Shown here: piece by piece, positions 1 to 10,200 of the stretch
How positions within the stretch are numbered: the first letter of the stretch is position 1
Layout of the letters: every line of letters starts with the position of its first letter
Notes under the pieces: model-generated
What the model saw: only the letters and a program-made list of their open reading frames with translations
Database searches by the model: none
What the model was told of the DNA's origin: nothing
NCBI RefSeq assembly: GCF_025370935.1
Contig: NC_133473.1
Span: forward strand, 2,184,718 to 2,248,717
Reading direction: 5' to 3'
Length of the DNA: 64,000 nucleotides
Origin: Choristoneura fumiferana
Taxonomy: Eukaryota > Arthropoda > Insecta > Lepidoptera > Tortricidae
Position numbers and translations under genes: made by a program

Positions 1-972
1 ATTACATGCACCATGCCGTGATATAGAAGATAGAACCGGTAAATTGATTGTGAGACTATTAACCAGAGTGCTAGATGCTAAACTATTAGTAATACTGTCC
101 CAGCGGAAGACCAGCGCCAGCTCTTGAGCCGGCATTATGCTGTGGGTCCGTTTCGTGAACAGTAACATATACCTACACTGTGTTCTTTGTCTTTCTTTTA
201 TGTAATTATTCTGTCACTGTCCCGTATAAATGTATTTTCCTTCTTTCTTTCTTTCTAATACTGTGTAAAAGATAGTATAAAGAAAGAGAGAAAGATAAAA
301 ACAGTGACAAATTTTCCCGAAATGACCCCAATTAGCGTAATGATCCTTTAGTTCAATAATTAACTCTAATCGTGAGATGAGATTTACCGATTATGATAAA
401 ATTTCCAGTCCAGTGAAAGTGTAAATTCACTTTAAAAAAAAAATGAAATGTAGGAATCTTATGTCATCTCCAAATGTCTTAATATATTATTATTTAGAAA
501 AACGCATTTAAGGTCAATTAACCATCAAGCTCTTGGATGCCGAAGGTAAGTTTATGCCAGCCGCCCTCAAAGTTAGCTCTCACGCACTCATGTCCTGCTC
601 TGAAAGCAGAGCAGTACCGGTGGGAATATCGACAAAGTAAGTAGTATTTGTAATTGCTGCTGCAATGTGGCCGAAAAGTGGAAATAAATTTATCTGTATA
701 TTTAGAATTTTACTTATATTTCGGATGTGCTATTAAATCGGTTATACCTACTTGTTTATTGGTATTTTCTTAGCCCTTAATTTAAAAAATGTATGGCTCA
801 TCTTGCAATCCAATACTCGTCTATATCCCTGGTCCATACATACCTCACGTCTCATGCACAGACTCTAGAGCACTCCGCTCCGCTGATCTGCCATTAACTG
901 GCTTTAATGTTGGTAGCCAACGTTGGCGCCACATTGGATGTCCTTGCCAATATTCCATTTCGATGAAACTTA
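1..972. other. Intergenic, retroposon debris
   Basis: No gene is seen. About 60-260 looks like the 3' end of a dispersed retroposon, ending in a CTTT-rich run, but there is no second copy here to prove it. Positions 505-615 are an inverted, diverged copy of 5375-5510 (shared blocks around GCTCTGCTTTCAGAGCA and TTAGCTCTCACG), so this is a fragment of the 3' region of the jockey-like LINE found further right. The last three bases (TTA, 970-972) are the left target duplication of the next element. Confidence 0.5.
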
Positions 973-1369
973 GGCACTTGTCCACCGCCGACGATTGAGC
1001 GAGAAGCGAGCAGAGCGAGTAACTAAAAACGAGTGGGCGAGCAGCGAGAAGCGAGTGTAGTTTTGTCGCTCGGCTGTAAGCGAGTGTTCGCGTGCGACGG
1101 GCGATTACTCGCTCCACTCGACTCACTCGTGCGGGGCGGCCGCGCTGACATCGCTGAGCGAGTATCTATAGCTCAGCGAGTTTTATTTTTCTTGTCGCTG
1201 CGACAAAAGATGTAAGAGCGAGTTCTCGCCGACAGTGTGAACAGCCAGCGATCAACTATAATATATATGTCTCTTTTTACTCACACAGGATCTTATATCT
1301 TTTGTTCGTTTCTTGAGCGAGAAAATAGTCGATAGCCAATCGTTTCCTCGCTGGCGTGAGACAAGTGCC
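973..1369. mobile_element. TTA-flanked MITE, family A copy 1
   Basis: A 397-bp element bounded by inverted ends GGCACTTGTC and GACAAGTGCC and flanked on both sides by TTA (970-972 and 1370-1372). The interior is unusually rich in GAGCGAG/CTCGCT words and has no convincing coding capacity; the short open frames in it are by-products of this composition. A second copy lies at 52608-52989, flanked by TAA. A 3-bp TWA duplication with short inverted ends is the pattern of PIF/Harbinger non-autonomous elements; the superfamily call is inferred from that alone. Confidence 0.8.
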
Positions 1370-1685
1370 TTATGCGGATGATTGTATTTAGTGGTAAATA
1401 CATGAAGTGCAACGGCATTTACGGCTTCGTGTGGTAAAGATTGTAAATCGCTTTGAGTGTGTTACATAACAAAACATAAGTAGGTGTCATTCCAATCTTT
1501 TCACGTTTAAATTTTTACACCAAGTGGTTGTGGGAAAAGTGTACACTCACTGTGTGTGTGTGTTGAAAAGTGGGTGCTTTTGTGGGTAAATGCAACAGAT
1601 GTGTCGAGTTTAGTTCCAGTTTAGCGTCGCAGTCTTTTTTTCTATCCTTGGCCTTTGTTTTTAAAACAAGTTTATTATCTATCAC

Positions 1686-1867
1686 TAGCCTGTTGCCCGC
1701 GACTCCGTCCGCGTAGAATTCATTTATCGCTATCACGCGGGAACTACGGAATTTTTCGGGATAAAAACTATCCTTCCTTTCATCTAAATCGGTTCAGCGG
1801 TTTAGACGTGATGAGTTAACAAAGAAACAGACTTAGAAACTTTCTCATTTATCACAATAGTGGGATG
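1686..1867 (+). repeat. RTE-like retroposon 3' tail
   Basis: Contains the word order CCGCGTAGAATTC, GGGATAAAAA, ATCGGTTCAGCGGTTTAGACGTGA and ends ATAGTGGGAT. The same order is found at 6853-7061, 9727-10203, 43747-43922 and 60590-60728, and on the minus strand at 48306-48492. It is a non-coding 3' end of a dispersed retroposon, probably RTE-like or a SINE riding on it. Confidence 0.6.
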
Positions 1868-1882
1868 TTGTATGAACATTTT

Positions 1883-2255
1883 TTTATTCTACTGGATGGC
1901 AAACGAGCAAGTGGGTCTCCTGATGGTCAGAGATCACCACCGGCCATAAACATCTGTAACACCAGTATTGCAGATGCGTTGCCAACTTAGAGGCCTAAGA
2001 TGGGATATACCTAGTACGATCCACGAAGACGCGTGATTTTGTCAAAATTAGCCATTAATGACATTATATAAGAACCACGGCACGCGTCATTGTGAATGAC
2101 TCTACCTATACCTCAAGTGCCAGTAATCACCGGCTGTCTTACTCTCCACGCCGAAACACAACAGTGCAAGCACTGCTGCTTCAAGGCAGGATTAGCGAGC
2201 AAGAAGAGACCTCGCTTGCACAAGGTCCTACCACCTACAAAATACAAAAATTATT
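1883..2255 (+). repeat. Dispersed repeat family D (copy 1)
   Basis: Begins near TGGATGGCAAACGAGCAAG and contains TGGGTCTCCTGATGG, GATGCGTTGCCAAC, CACGCCGAAACACAACAG and CAAGCACTGCTGCTTCA. Other copies are at 10698-10935, 25845-26095, 47708-47885, a fragment at 40196-40292, and minus copies at 48560-48850 and (a scrap) 17389-17425. The short open frames inside it are reproduced in several copies and are features of the repeat, not genes. Transposition type is not clear from the sequence. Confidence 0.7.
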
Positions 2256-2261
2256 ATTTAA

Positions 2262-2378
2262 AGTGTTTCCACCAATAATGAAACAGCTGAGCGGAGCGAG
2301 GCGAGGTAAATTGAGCGTTTCTATTGGTTAATGAAAAACACATTCCTCTGAACACACATTATTGGTGAAAACGCTGCT
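2262..2378. mobile_element. TAA-flanked mini foldback element (family D2)
   Basis: A 117-bp inverted repeat. The left arm carries GTTTCCACCAATAATG and the right arm its complement CATTATTGGTGAAAAC, with TAA at both flanks (2259-2261, 2379-2381). The interior shares CAGCTGAGCGGAGCGAGG and TTTCTATTGGTT with the larger foldback at 50046-50927, so both belong to one family. A lone end is also visible at 11925-11950. Confidence 0.65.
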
Positions 2379-2464
2379 TAAAATTATTCAAATAAATATA
2401 CAAGACTTTTTTTTAAAGACAAGAATAAATAGGTAACACAAGATTAGTTCGTTTAAAGAGGTAA

Positions 2465-2721
2465 ATAAATAAATATAAATATCATGGGACACTTGACACC
2501 AATTGACCTAGTCCCAAACTAAGCAAAGCTTGTACTATGGACACTAGGCAACGGATAAACATACTTATATAGATAAATACATACTTAAATACATATTAAA
2601 CATCCAAGACCCGAGAACAAACATTCGTATTATTCATACAAATATCTGCCCCGGCCGGGATTCGAACCCGGGACTTTAAGCTTCGTAGTCAGGTTCTCTA
2701 ACCACTTGGCCATCCGGTCGT
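2465..2721 (-). mobile_element. tRNA-derived SINE, family S1
   Basis: Read on the minus strand it starts with a tRNA-like head: A-box-like TGGCCAAGTGG and B-box GGTTCGAATCCC, just upstream of the shared body (GTATGAATAATACGAATG, AAGCTTTGCTTAGTTTGGG, CAATTGGTGTCAAGTG). Related copies lie at 24271-24350 (head only), 40045-40395 and 42826-42995 (body). The head does not fold into a paired acceptor stem, so it is not a functional tRNA gene. Confidence 0.75.
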
Positions 2722-3339
2722 CTTAGATATATAGATAAGTTGGGGTGATCGCTGATCACTTGACATCAGACGACTCGCTTGTTTGCCTATTTATATAAAT
2801 TTTATCTACATTTACGGACAGATAGACGAAAAGGCCGCGACAATTCGATTCCGTACTCACTCCTCGATCTTTGTTTTGTAACACTTTAATGGAGCGAAAA
2901 AGTTGCATTTAGTCAGTTTTTTTTCAAACAGTTTAGTCTAAATGCGTTTTTTTGTCGGAAATACATGAAATAAAATACATTTTTTATAAAAATTAGATCA
3001 TATTTTAATACTGCTAGCAAAAACAAGGATCGAATGATTTTTAGTACCTATTACAACGTAAGTTTTTGTGACACACTAGTATCGTGTGTTCTATTTGTCA
3101 ATTTTGACATTTGCTTCACGTTTTGTGATTGGTCAAGTTACCAACTTAATGAGCCAATCACAAGCAAGACTGTAACGTCAAACGGACGGACCGTCATACT
3201 AGCGCCATATTTCACCTGTCAAGAAATCCTCATTCCAGATGGTTAATATATAAGACTATAGTTCTATGTAACAAATAACATGTTTTGTCTTTGTCGCAGT
3301 GTGACGTGACTCCCGCAGCAGCGTTCGGCAGAAAAGGAT
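2722..3339. other. Intergenic with one shared fragment
   Basis: No gene is seen. Positions 3151-3240 (GAGCCAATCACAAGCAA, ATTTCACCTGTCAAGAA) are about three-quarters similar to 23801-23900, so they are a fragment of an unnamed dispersed repeat. The remainder is A+T-rich without visible structure. Confidence 0.45.
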
Positions 3340-3640
3340 TGAAATTGAAAATACAAACTGAAATATAGATGCACAGAAAAAACCAGAATGCACAGGATGC
3401 ACAGAAATTAAGATTGTCTGGATTGATTTTCAGTGGTGTAGCGGTATAGCACGCGGTACGGATTACCGAGGACCTGGGTTCGATTCCCAGTGATGGTCTT
3501 ATTTTCTGGTTTTTTCTGTGCATCTATATTTTAGTTGTATTTTCAATTTCGGTTTTACGGGATGACCGTAAAAGTAAAAATTTGGAATTGAAATAAAAAA
3601 TACAAAAAGATTCAAAAAAAAAAAAAAAACAATCTTAATT
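3340..3640 (+). mobile_element. tRNA-like SINE with inverted arms, family S2 copy 1
   Basis: A tRNA-like core at about 3431-3500 has an A-box-like TGGTGTAGCGG and B-box GGGTTCGATTCCC. It is flanked by inverted arms: ACTGAAATATAGATGCACAG on the left, CTGTGCATCTATATTTTAGT on the right. After the right arm comes TTTACGGGATGACCGTAAA, itself a small hairpin, then a long A run. Other copies: 3824-4035, 44520-44720 (minus), 6501-6679 and 52089-52349 (minus, a second subfamily), 63665-63765 (tail only). Confidence 0.7.
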
Positions 3641-3823
3641 TGATTGCTTAGAAACGATATCTCTTGTCCGGGTGAGCGGTTAGTTCCAAAGGAATGCCGA
3701 AAAAAAAGTTTGAGGGCTTACGGCATAGATGTCGCTAGCGTCGCTGCTTAAGTGACTAAGTAAGAAACACAAGCTGAGATTTATAAGGTGCATAGGGAAA
3801 TTCGTGTCGGTACCGTTGACCAT

Positions 3824-4035
3824 CAGTGGTGTAGCGGTATAGCACGCGGTACGGATTACCGAGGACCTGGGTTCGATTCCCAGTGATGGTCTTATTTTTC
3901 TGGTTTTTTCTGCATCTATATTTCAGTTTGTATTTTCAATTTCGGTTTTACGGGATGACCGTAAAAGTAAAAATTTGGAATTGAAATAAAAAATACAAAA
4001 AGATTCAAAAAAAAAAAAAAAAAACAATCTTAGAA
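3824..4035 (+). mobile_element. SINE family S2 copy 2
   Basis: Nearly identical to 3430-3640 from the tRNA-like core (CAGTGGTGTAGCGGTATAGC) through the hairpin TTTACGGGATGACCGTAAA and the poly(A). It lacks the left inverted arm of copy 1. Two copies in the same orientation 390 bp apart could be a local duplication or two insertions. The interval 3641-3823 holds sequence that is roughly the inverted complement of 6680-6790, which belongs to a longer version of the same repeat. Confidence 0.7.
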
Positions 4036-4174
4036 AAGGATGATTTTTATTTTTATATTCAAATAATTTTCTTGCTCCTGTCAAACTGTTGGCGTTCTGC
4101 AGAATCAACAGCAATCGTAACTGACATTGGCCCAAGCCTTAAGGCCGCCACCAAGGGGAATAATAATAGCCTAA

Positions 4175-4906
4175 ATCAGAGGCCATACTGTTTTTCTTGG
4201 TCTTACGTTGGATCGTAATTTACAATGGAGCCCGCATATTTCTGGTCTTGCTGGTAGATTGAGCTCTGCCGCCTATGCTGTACGAAGAATCAGACAATTT
4301 ACCAACGTTGAAACTGCCCGGCTAGTTTATTTCAGTTATTTTCACAGCATAATGTCCTATGGTATGCTGATTTGGGGCAAGGCAGCCGACATAGAAACTA
4401 TCTTCATTCTACAGAAGAGGGCAGTCCGGTCTATCTACAACCTTGGCTCCCGAGATTCACTAAGAGAACGCTTCAAGGAGATAAACATCCTCACAGTAGC
4501 TTCACAGTATATACATGATGTGATATTGTATACACACAAGAATATCGAGTCCTTTAAAAAAGTGTCAGACGTACATGATATCAATACTCGTAATAAGCAC
4601 AAGCTTGCCGTTCCAAAATTCCGTTTACGGAAAGAAAGCAAATCTTTTGTGGGAAACTGTGTGAGATTTTACAATAAAGTTCCTGTAGAAGTATGGAAAT
4701 TGCCACACAACTCTTTTAAAGAATACATAAAGAGTGCACTTCTGAAGAAAGCTTACTATAAAGTTGAGGAGTACTTATGTGATGATGCGACATGGCCTAA
4801 ACTGAAAGCCGATGAAATTAGGATGTTGATGTGTGATGTGATGTATTCGTGTTTGTGTATGTGTGTGTTTTTATGTCGGTGTATAAATAAGTGTTGTGAA
4901 GTGTGA
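4175..4906 (+). pseudogene. Jockey-like LINE, C-terminal end of reverse transcriptase ORF
   Basis: An open frame of about 243 codons follows a stop at 4172 and has no credible start; the first codon usually drawn (TTG at 4208) is internal. The residues FLGLTLDRNLQWSPHI, then SYGMLIWG, LQKRAVRSIYN and NTRNKHKL, are the region that follows the reverse transcriptase domain in jockey-type non-LTR elements. The endonuclease and catalytic RT blocks are absent, so this is a 5'-truncated insertion, the normal fate of target-primed retroposition. It is not a host gene. Confidence 0.85.
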
Positions 4907-5881
4907 CTTGGCAGTGTCCCGGCGCATTTCGTGTCTAGTTTCTGGTTCTGTTGCCGTTGTCTACGTTGCAGAATTTAATTTAAAAATATTTATTGGTTTG
5001 ACATTTGGAGACCTTATACATCTCCATTTCTTTATTTTAATAATTATTTTAAGTTTTTGACATTGGAGGCTTTTTACACCTCTGAAGATTGTATAATTTG
5101 GTTAATTAAATTAGTTTACTTTGACATTCAGAGACTATATACATCTCTGAATTATTTACATTAGGAATTTTATTTATTGTTAACTCAGGGACTTTCTACA
5201 TCCCTTGCTATATAGTAATTTTATTATAACTCAGGGACTTTATACATCCCCTTGCTATATTTAAGGCTGTATATTGTTAAGCTTATGGATTTAAACGTGT
5301 ATATTTTTAGTTTAATTTCTAGTCACAGGCCCGCGACGTCGAAGCTCCCAAGACGATCCCATGAGCTTATGGGAACGAAGCAATACATGCACTCGGTACC
5401 GCTCTGCTTTCAGAGCATGACATGAGTTCGTGTGAGCTAACTTTGGGGCGGCAGACGTGAGCTTGCCTTCGGAATCCAAAAATTTAATGGTTACTTGACC
5501 TGAAATGTAAATTTCAGAATTAAATTATTATTATTATAATTATTATTATTTTAATTTATGACGGTGGAAGCAGTCTACACTTCCACTGAACGTAGATTAT
5601 AGTTAGAGTTTAGTTTGTAACTAAGGGACCCCATACATCCCTGTATTATTATTATTATTATTTTGTATTTTCTTTTATTTCATTGTATACTGTAGTTTTT
5701 AAGTATTTTATTTGTAATTATTTTATGTTGAAAAAATGACTTTCTGCCAAGTTTCTTGCGGCGCATTCTTCTTGGCAATGATGGTCTTTCCGAAAGCGCT
5801 GGTAGTTTTAAAAAATGACGTGTAAAAGTGCCATTGCGGCCTATTTACTGAATAAATGATTTTGATTTTTTTTTTTTTTTT
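4175..5881 (+). mobile_element. 5'-truncated jockey-like LINE
   Basis: The coding remnant at 4175-4906 runs into an 0.97 kb 3' region. There, short versions of one phrase recur (GGGACTTTATACATCCC, GAGACTATATACATCTC, GGAGACCTTATACATCTCC), about every 60-80 bases between 4990 and 5640. It ends with AATAAATGATTTTGATT and a T run. The terminal 150 bp (TTTCTTGCGGCGCATTCTTC, GAAAGCGCTGGTAGTTT) recurs on the minus strand at 11020-11195 and 22013-22150. Confidence 0.8.
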
Positions 5882-6500
5882 GATTCACGGACTCTAACGC
5901 ATGATGTTTACAATCGAATTCATTCATTCCTTTCCTTCGTCTTATACCGTATGACAAAAAGAAAGAGCTGGTGTACACAATTGCAATTTCAAGTGTATTA
6001 GACAATAAGGCACTGGCCTGTTCTAATAAAGCAGAGAAATGAATTTCGAAATTTAAGCAAAAAATATGCGGTAATAAAGAATTACTTACTTACATACAAG
6101 ATACGCGCGAAAAAACAATACCTCTCCTTGCAGTCGGGTAAAAATACGCGATCAGCTCTGTTCCTTCATTCATGTATGAATCGGTAGGTTAATATAGCTT
6201 AGTGGTCAGCTCATAAAAATGTTTGCACGGCTTACGAAATTTGCCTGATTGAAAAAATAATAGACGTTCTATTCCGGAGGGTAATAAAAACAATTAACAT
6301 AGGATAACATAGCGAGAGCGTAGTGTTTTTCCACGGGCACCAAACGGTTGTTTTTCAACGAAGATATATCGATTTGCGAGGAAATTGGATTTCGTTTAAC
6401 TCTATTTTTATTCCGACGCGCTCCTAGATAAAGAATAACGATTATATTTTTAAGTCAGCTTCAACTCAAATCAATAAAAGCGCAAGAAATTATACCTTAT
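5882..6500. other. Intergenic, nothing recognised
   Basis: No open frame, repeat family, tRNA or clear inverted repeat could be identified in this 619-bp stretch. Confidence 0.4.
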
Positions 6501-6679
6501 CGAAAATACAAACTGAGACATGGATGCACAGAAAAACCAGAAAAAGAGACCAGCGCTGGGAATCGAACCCAGGTCCTCAGCAATCCGTGCTGCGTGCTAT
6601 GACCCCTACACCACCGCTGGACAGGAATCTAGACACGATTTTTTCCTATGCATACATATCTCAGGTTGCTTATTTCTAC
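6501..6679 (-). mobile_element. SINE family S2, subfamily b, copy 1
   Basis: On the minus strand it carries a tRNA-like head with B-box GGGTTCGATTCCC and AGCGGTGGTGTAGGGG as the A-box region. It differs from 52170-52349 at only about two positions in roughly 179 bases, so both copies are recent. Two overlapping open frames that read through it are translations of this SINE. The following 6680-6790 matches, inverted, the stretch at 3641-3740. Confidence 0.75.
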
Positions 6680-6852
6680 TACGCTACTTATGCAGCAGCA
6701 CTAGCGACATCTGTGTTCCGCTCTCATCGAGAGACGTCACACTCTTTCGGAACCAACTGCTCACCCAGACAAGAGATTGTCGCTACTAAGCAATCAAATT
6801 AATTTAATTAATTAATATTTTTTTTTTATATATCATAATTTTCTATTTTCTA

Positions 6853-7061
6853 CTAGCTTTTGCCCGCGTAGAATTCGGTTATCGCGCGCTGTTCTCTCGT
6901 GAACTGTGCATTTTTACGGGATAAAAAGTAGCCTATGTTACTCTCTGGCCGATAAATCTCTATGCCAAAAATCGCGTCGATCCGTCGCTCCGTTTCGACG
7001 TGAAAGAATGACACTGACAAACATACAAACACACACACTTTCGCATTTATAATATTAGTGT
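6853..7061 (+). repeat. RTE-like retroposon 3' tail next to the forkhead start
   Basis: CTTTTGCCCGCGTAGAATTC, GTAGCCTATGTTACTCT, CGTCGATCCGTCGCTCCG and the terminal TTATAATATTAGTGTGGGAT match 43747-43922 closely. It ends about 170 bp before the chosen ATG of the forkhead gene, so it forms part of that gene's upstream region. Confidence 0.7.
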
Positions 7062-7210
7062 GGGATAGACAATCAGTTCCGAAAATACAAACAATATCGC
7101 ACACCGATATAACCTCTGTGCACATGCATGAAGCAAAGCTTGCGTCGCAAGCCACCGCGATAGCGCGGACTGGCACCAAAGAATCGCAAGCGTTCCAAAT
7201 TCAAAAGCGT

Positions 7211-7215
7211 TCAGT
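7211..7215 (+). promoter_or_regulatory. Possible initiator (TCAGT)
   Basis: TCAGT, in the context CGTTCAGTGCAG, matches the arthropod initiator consensus and lies 20 bases before the ATG at 7235. There is no TATA box at the expected distance. A five-base word is weak evidence; it is listed only because it would explain use of the 7235 start. Confidence 0.2.
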
Positions 7216-7234
7216 GCAGCGTTTGGCTTTAGAC

Positions 7235-10200
7235 ATGTCGGTGACCAGAACCGTTGACAGATCAAAATGGCGGCGTAAAAAATGTATCAAACCGCCGCCG
7301 GACGATGACAATGACTGCGCTAGCTTGGCTTGGTTGCTAAGCTTCAGGTTAGATGAAATAGTGAACGTGAAAGTACCTGATGACGAGCCGTACGTCATTG
7401 AACCTAGGCTGCCAGAGCCTCCGCCTGCTTCGAGGAAGCCTCCGTACACATACCCTGAGCTCATAGAACGGGCGTTGAGGGAAAATGGCGAGCTGACTGT
7501 GTCTGCGATATACCAATGGATCTCGTGAGTGTTTTCATATAGACATTACTTTTTCGACATCAGAAAGTAGTGGTTCTCAAAATAATACACAAATTACAAA
7601 AAAACGTCTAATGAAGTCGAAGAGGAATTTAGCATTTTGCTGTTTTAGAAGTTTTTTCCATTACAAACCTTGATATTTGACATGTTTAGATTAATTTATA
7701 TTTTGTGCCAATTTATTTATTCGTTCAAAATTTCAATGCTAAATTGCCCCGTCGTTGCCATCTAAAAGCAGTACAACATCAACGACCGGAATGGCTGGAA
7801 AAAATGGACGTATTATATAGCAAAAACTTTCCTCATCCCTCGACTTAGTCAGTTAGTTACACTAGGTTTGAACTTGACAGTTCCATATCGACACCACTAA
7901 ATTGAGTTTAACAAGTGGTGAATCAAGGTTTTTTTATTTTTCCAGCAGTGGCCACGTGTAACTAAATATTTGCCAACAAAATGTTGTAAAAGTTTGGAAA
8001 AGCTCTATAAATTCCATTAGTTACTTTCAAAGTTCTTTAAATAAATAAATGAGCTATTTCAAATACTTCATAGTTTTATATTAAAATCTGTAAAACGTTA
8101 TTTTGATAGTCTTGAAAGATTTAATTTTATTTATATTTAAATTTAAGCTCAATTGAAATGACTGTAGAGTCCAAATTGAAAGTGCCGTTTAACATTATTC
8201 TTCAAGTTAATCTAGTTGGTCTAGCTTATAGTGCCAAAGTTTTAACTGTTCCATTTCTAGAAGTTTACGTTATGATAAATTCAATAAGAAATTTATTTTA
8301 TAGTTTAGTTTAGTTTACTTATTCATTCAATATATCATCACATTATAATTTACATAAATGTCAATTAAAATAATTTAAATTTGTCAGTTACACGAAATAT
8401 TATTGTCGTGACAAAGGGTATATATTATTGTCTTATTGTCTTAATCTAAGACAGCTTTTATTTCCGTGCAGGGTGGAACCTCTCTGCTACTAATGTCATG
8501 TTGACATCTCATACTTTTGTCAAGGAAATCATTGTAAAATTTATTATTACAAGGTTCCACCGTGGGTCATGATTCAATTTGTTCGACTGTACGTGTCCAA
8601 GTCGACCCACCATCTCCTTCTAGATCTGCCTTGATGTCACTGAAATTTATACTTTATTTGCCGCTACAACGAGAATGTAAGTATAAAGTTAAAATTAAAT
8701 TATTAACTAACGAGCTCCTAACCAAACCAATACAAAGTGATCCCACACACTTCTTAGGGTTCCGTAGCCAAAATTTCAAAAACGCAACCCTTTAGTTTCG
8801 CCATGTCTGTCTGTCTGTCTGTCCGTCCGCGGCTTTGCTCAGGGACTATCAATGCTAGAAAGCTGTAATTTTGCACGAATATAATGTAAACTATGCCGAC
8901 AAAATGGTACAATAAATAATAAAAAATAAATTTGTTTGAGAGTACAGTCGCCATCAGATATTTCGGAGCGGCCAAGGTAGTCAAAAATATCGGCACATGC
9001 ACTTTATTATTAAGGTTTTAGGTTCATGTATCGATATTTTTGATCACCTTGAAAATATTGAACTGTACCTCCCATAGACGTAAAGTGGGGGTGTTTTTTT
9101 TTCTCATCTAATCTTGTAGTGTGGGGTATCGTTGGATAGGTATTTTAAATATAAAACTTTTCATAAAACGATTATTCGATTCAGTGATTTGTTTGCAAAA
9201 TATTCAACTTTAAAGTGCAAATTTTCATTATATCAAGACCCCCCCCTCCAAAATCCCCTCTAAAATCTAAACCGATGGGTGGAAAAATTTGAAAAAATCA
9301 GGATGGTAGTAATTATATATCAAACTTACAAGAAAACTATAACGGTTATGTTTTCTTGAGAATGATTAGTAGTTTGAGTAAATAGCATAAGGCATAAAAT
9401 ATACCTAAACTTGGAATATTCCGTACAAAATACGAAATCCTTAGAAAAACGTTACTTAATTTTTGTCGTAATGGCTACGGAACTCTATTTCAAACTGCCC
9501 TACCCTATAAAGCTGCTCACATATTCTCATGTAATCGCCGTGACGTGACACGATATTACAATTATAATCACAGTATAACCCGATAAGTGCGTTATCGGGC
9601 TGATTTAATATTTGGATTTAGATTGTTATTCGAGCGAAAAGAGGGGCTTTTATTAATACTTAACTACATGTCAAGCATGAGTAGCTTTTAATAGTACAGA
9701 TATTGAAATCATATTTCTAACAAGTGTTTACCCGCGGCATCGCACACGTACCTAATCATCAGGTCCAGCAGCTGAATTGAAATTCCGGGATTTTTAAAAA
9801 TTCTCGTGGGAATTCCCGAAAATTAAATCGTTGTTTTCATTGACGTTACATTAAAAACAATCATGGTCAAATTTCATGACTCTAAGCCTGGTTGTTGTTT
9901 CAAGATTTTATCCCTATCCCGTGGGAATATCGGAATAAAAAGTAGGCTATGTTTTATTCCAGATGTCCAGCTATCTACATACCAAATTTCATGACTCTAA
10001 GCCCAGCGGTTGTTGTTTCAAAATTTTATCCCTATCCCGTGGGAATATCGGAATAAAAAGTATCCTGTTTTAATCCAGGTTATAAACTCACTTTTTACCA
10101 AACTTCTTCTAAATCCGTTCAGCCGTTTTAGCGTGAAGAAACAAACATACTCACTCACTCACTCACTCACAAACTTTCACATTGATAATATTAATAGGAT

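Noticed and set aside
845..1215. ORFs of 60-93 codons on both strands
   Set aside because: Mostly inside the G+C-rich MITE at 973-1369; similar frames arise in the other copy near 52546-52770.
2645..2721. Possible tRNA gene (minus strand)
   Set aside because: A- and B-box-like words and a tRNA-sized span are present, but the acceptor ends do not pair and the sequence continues into a SINE body repeated elsewhere.
6520..6802. Two overlapping ORFs with partner copies near 52067-52492
   Set aside because: Translations of the SINE S2b; identical peptides appear because the SINE is repeated.
7058..7234. Longer forkhead N-terminus from 7058
   Set aside because: The codon at 7058 is GTG at the edge of a retroposon tail. 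ATG 7124 has a weak context. ATG 7235 is preferred, with 7124 kept as an alternative.
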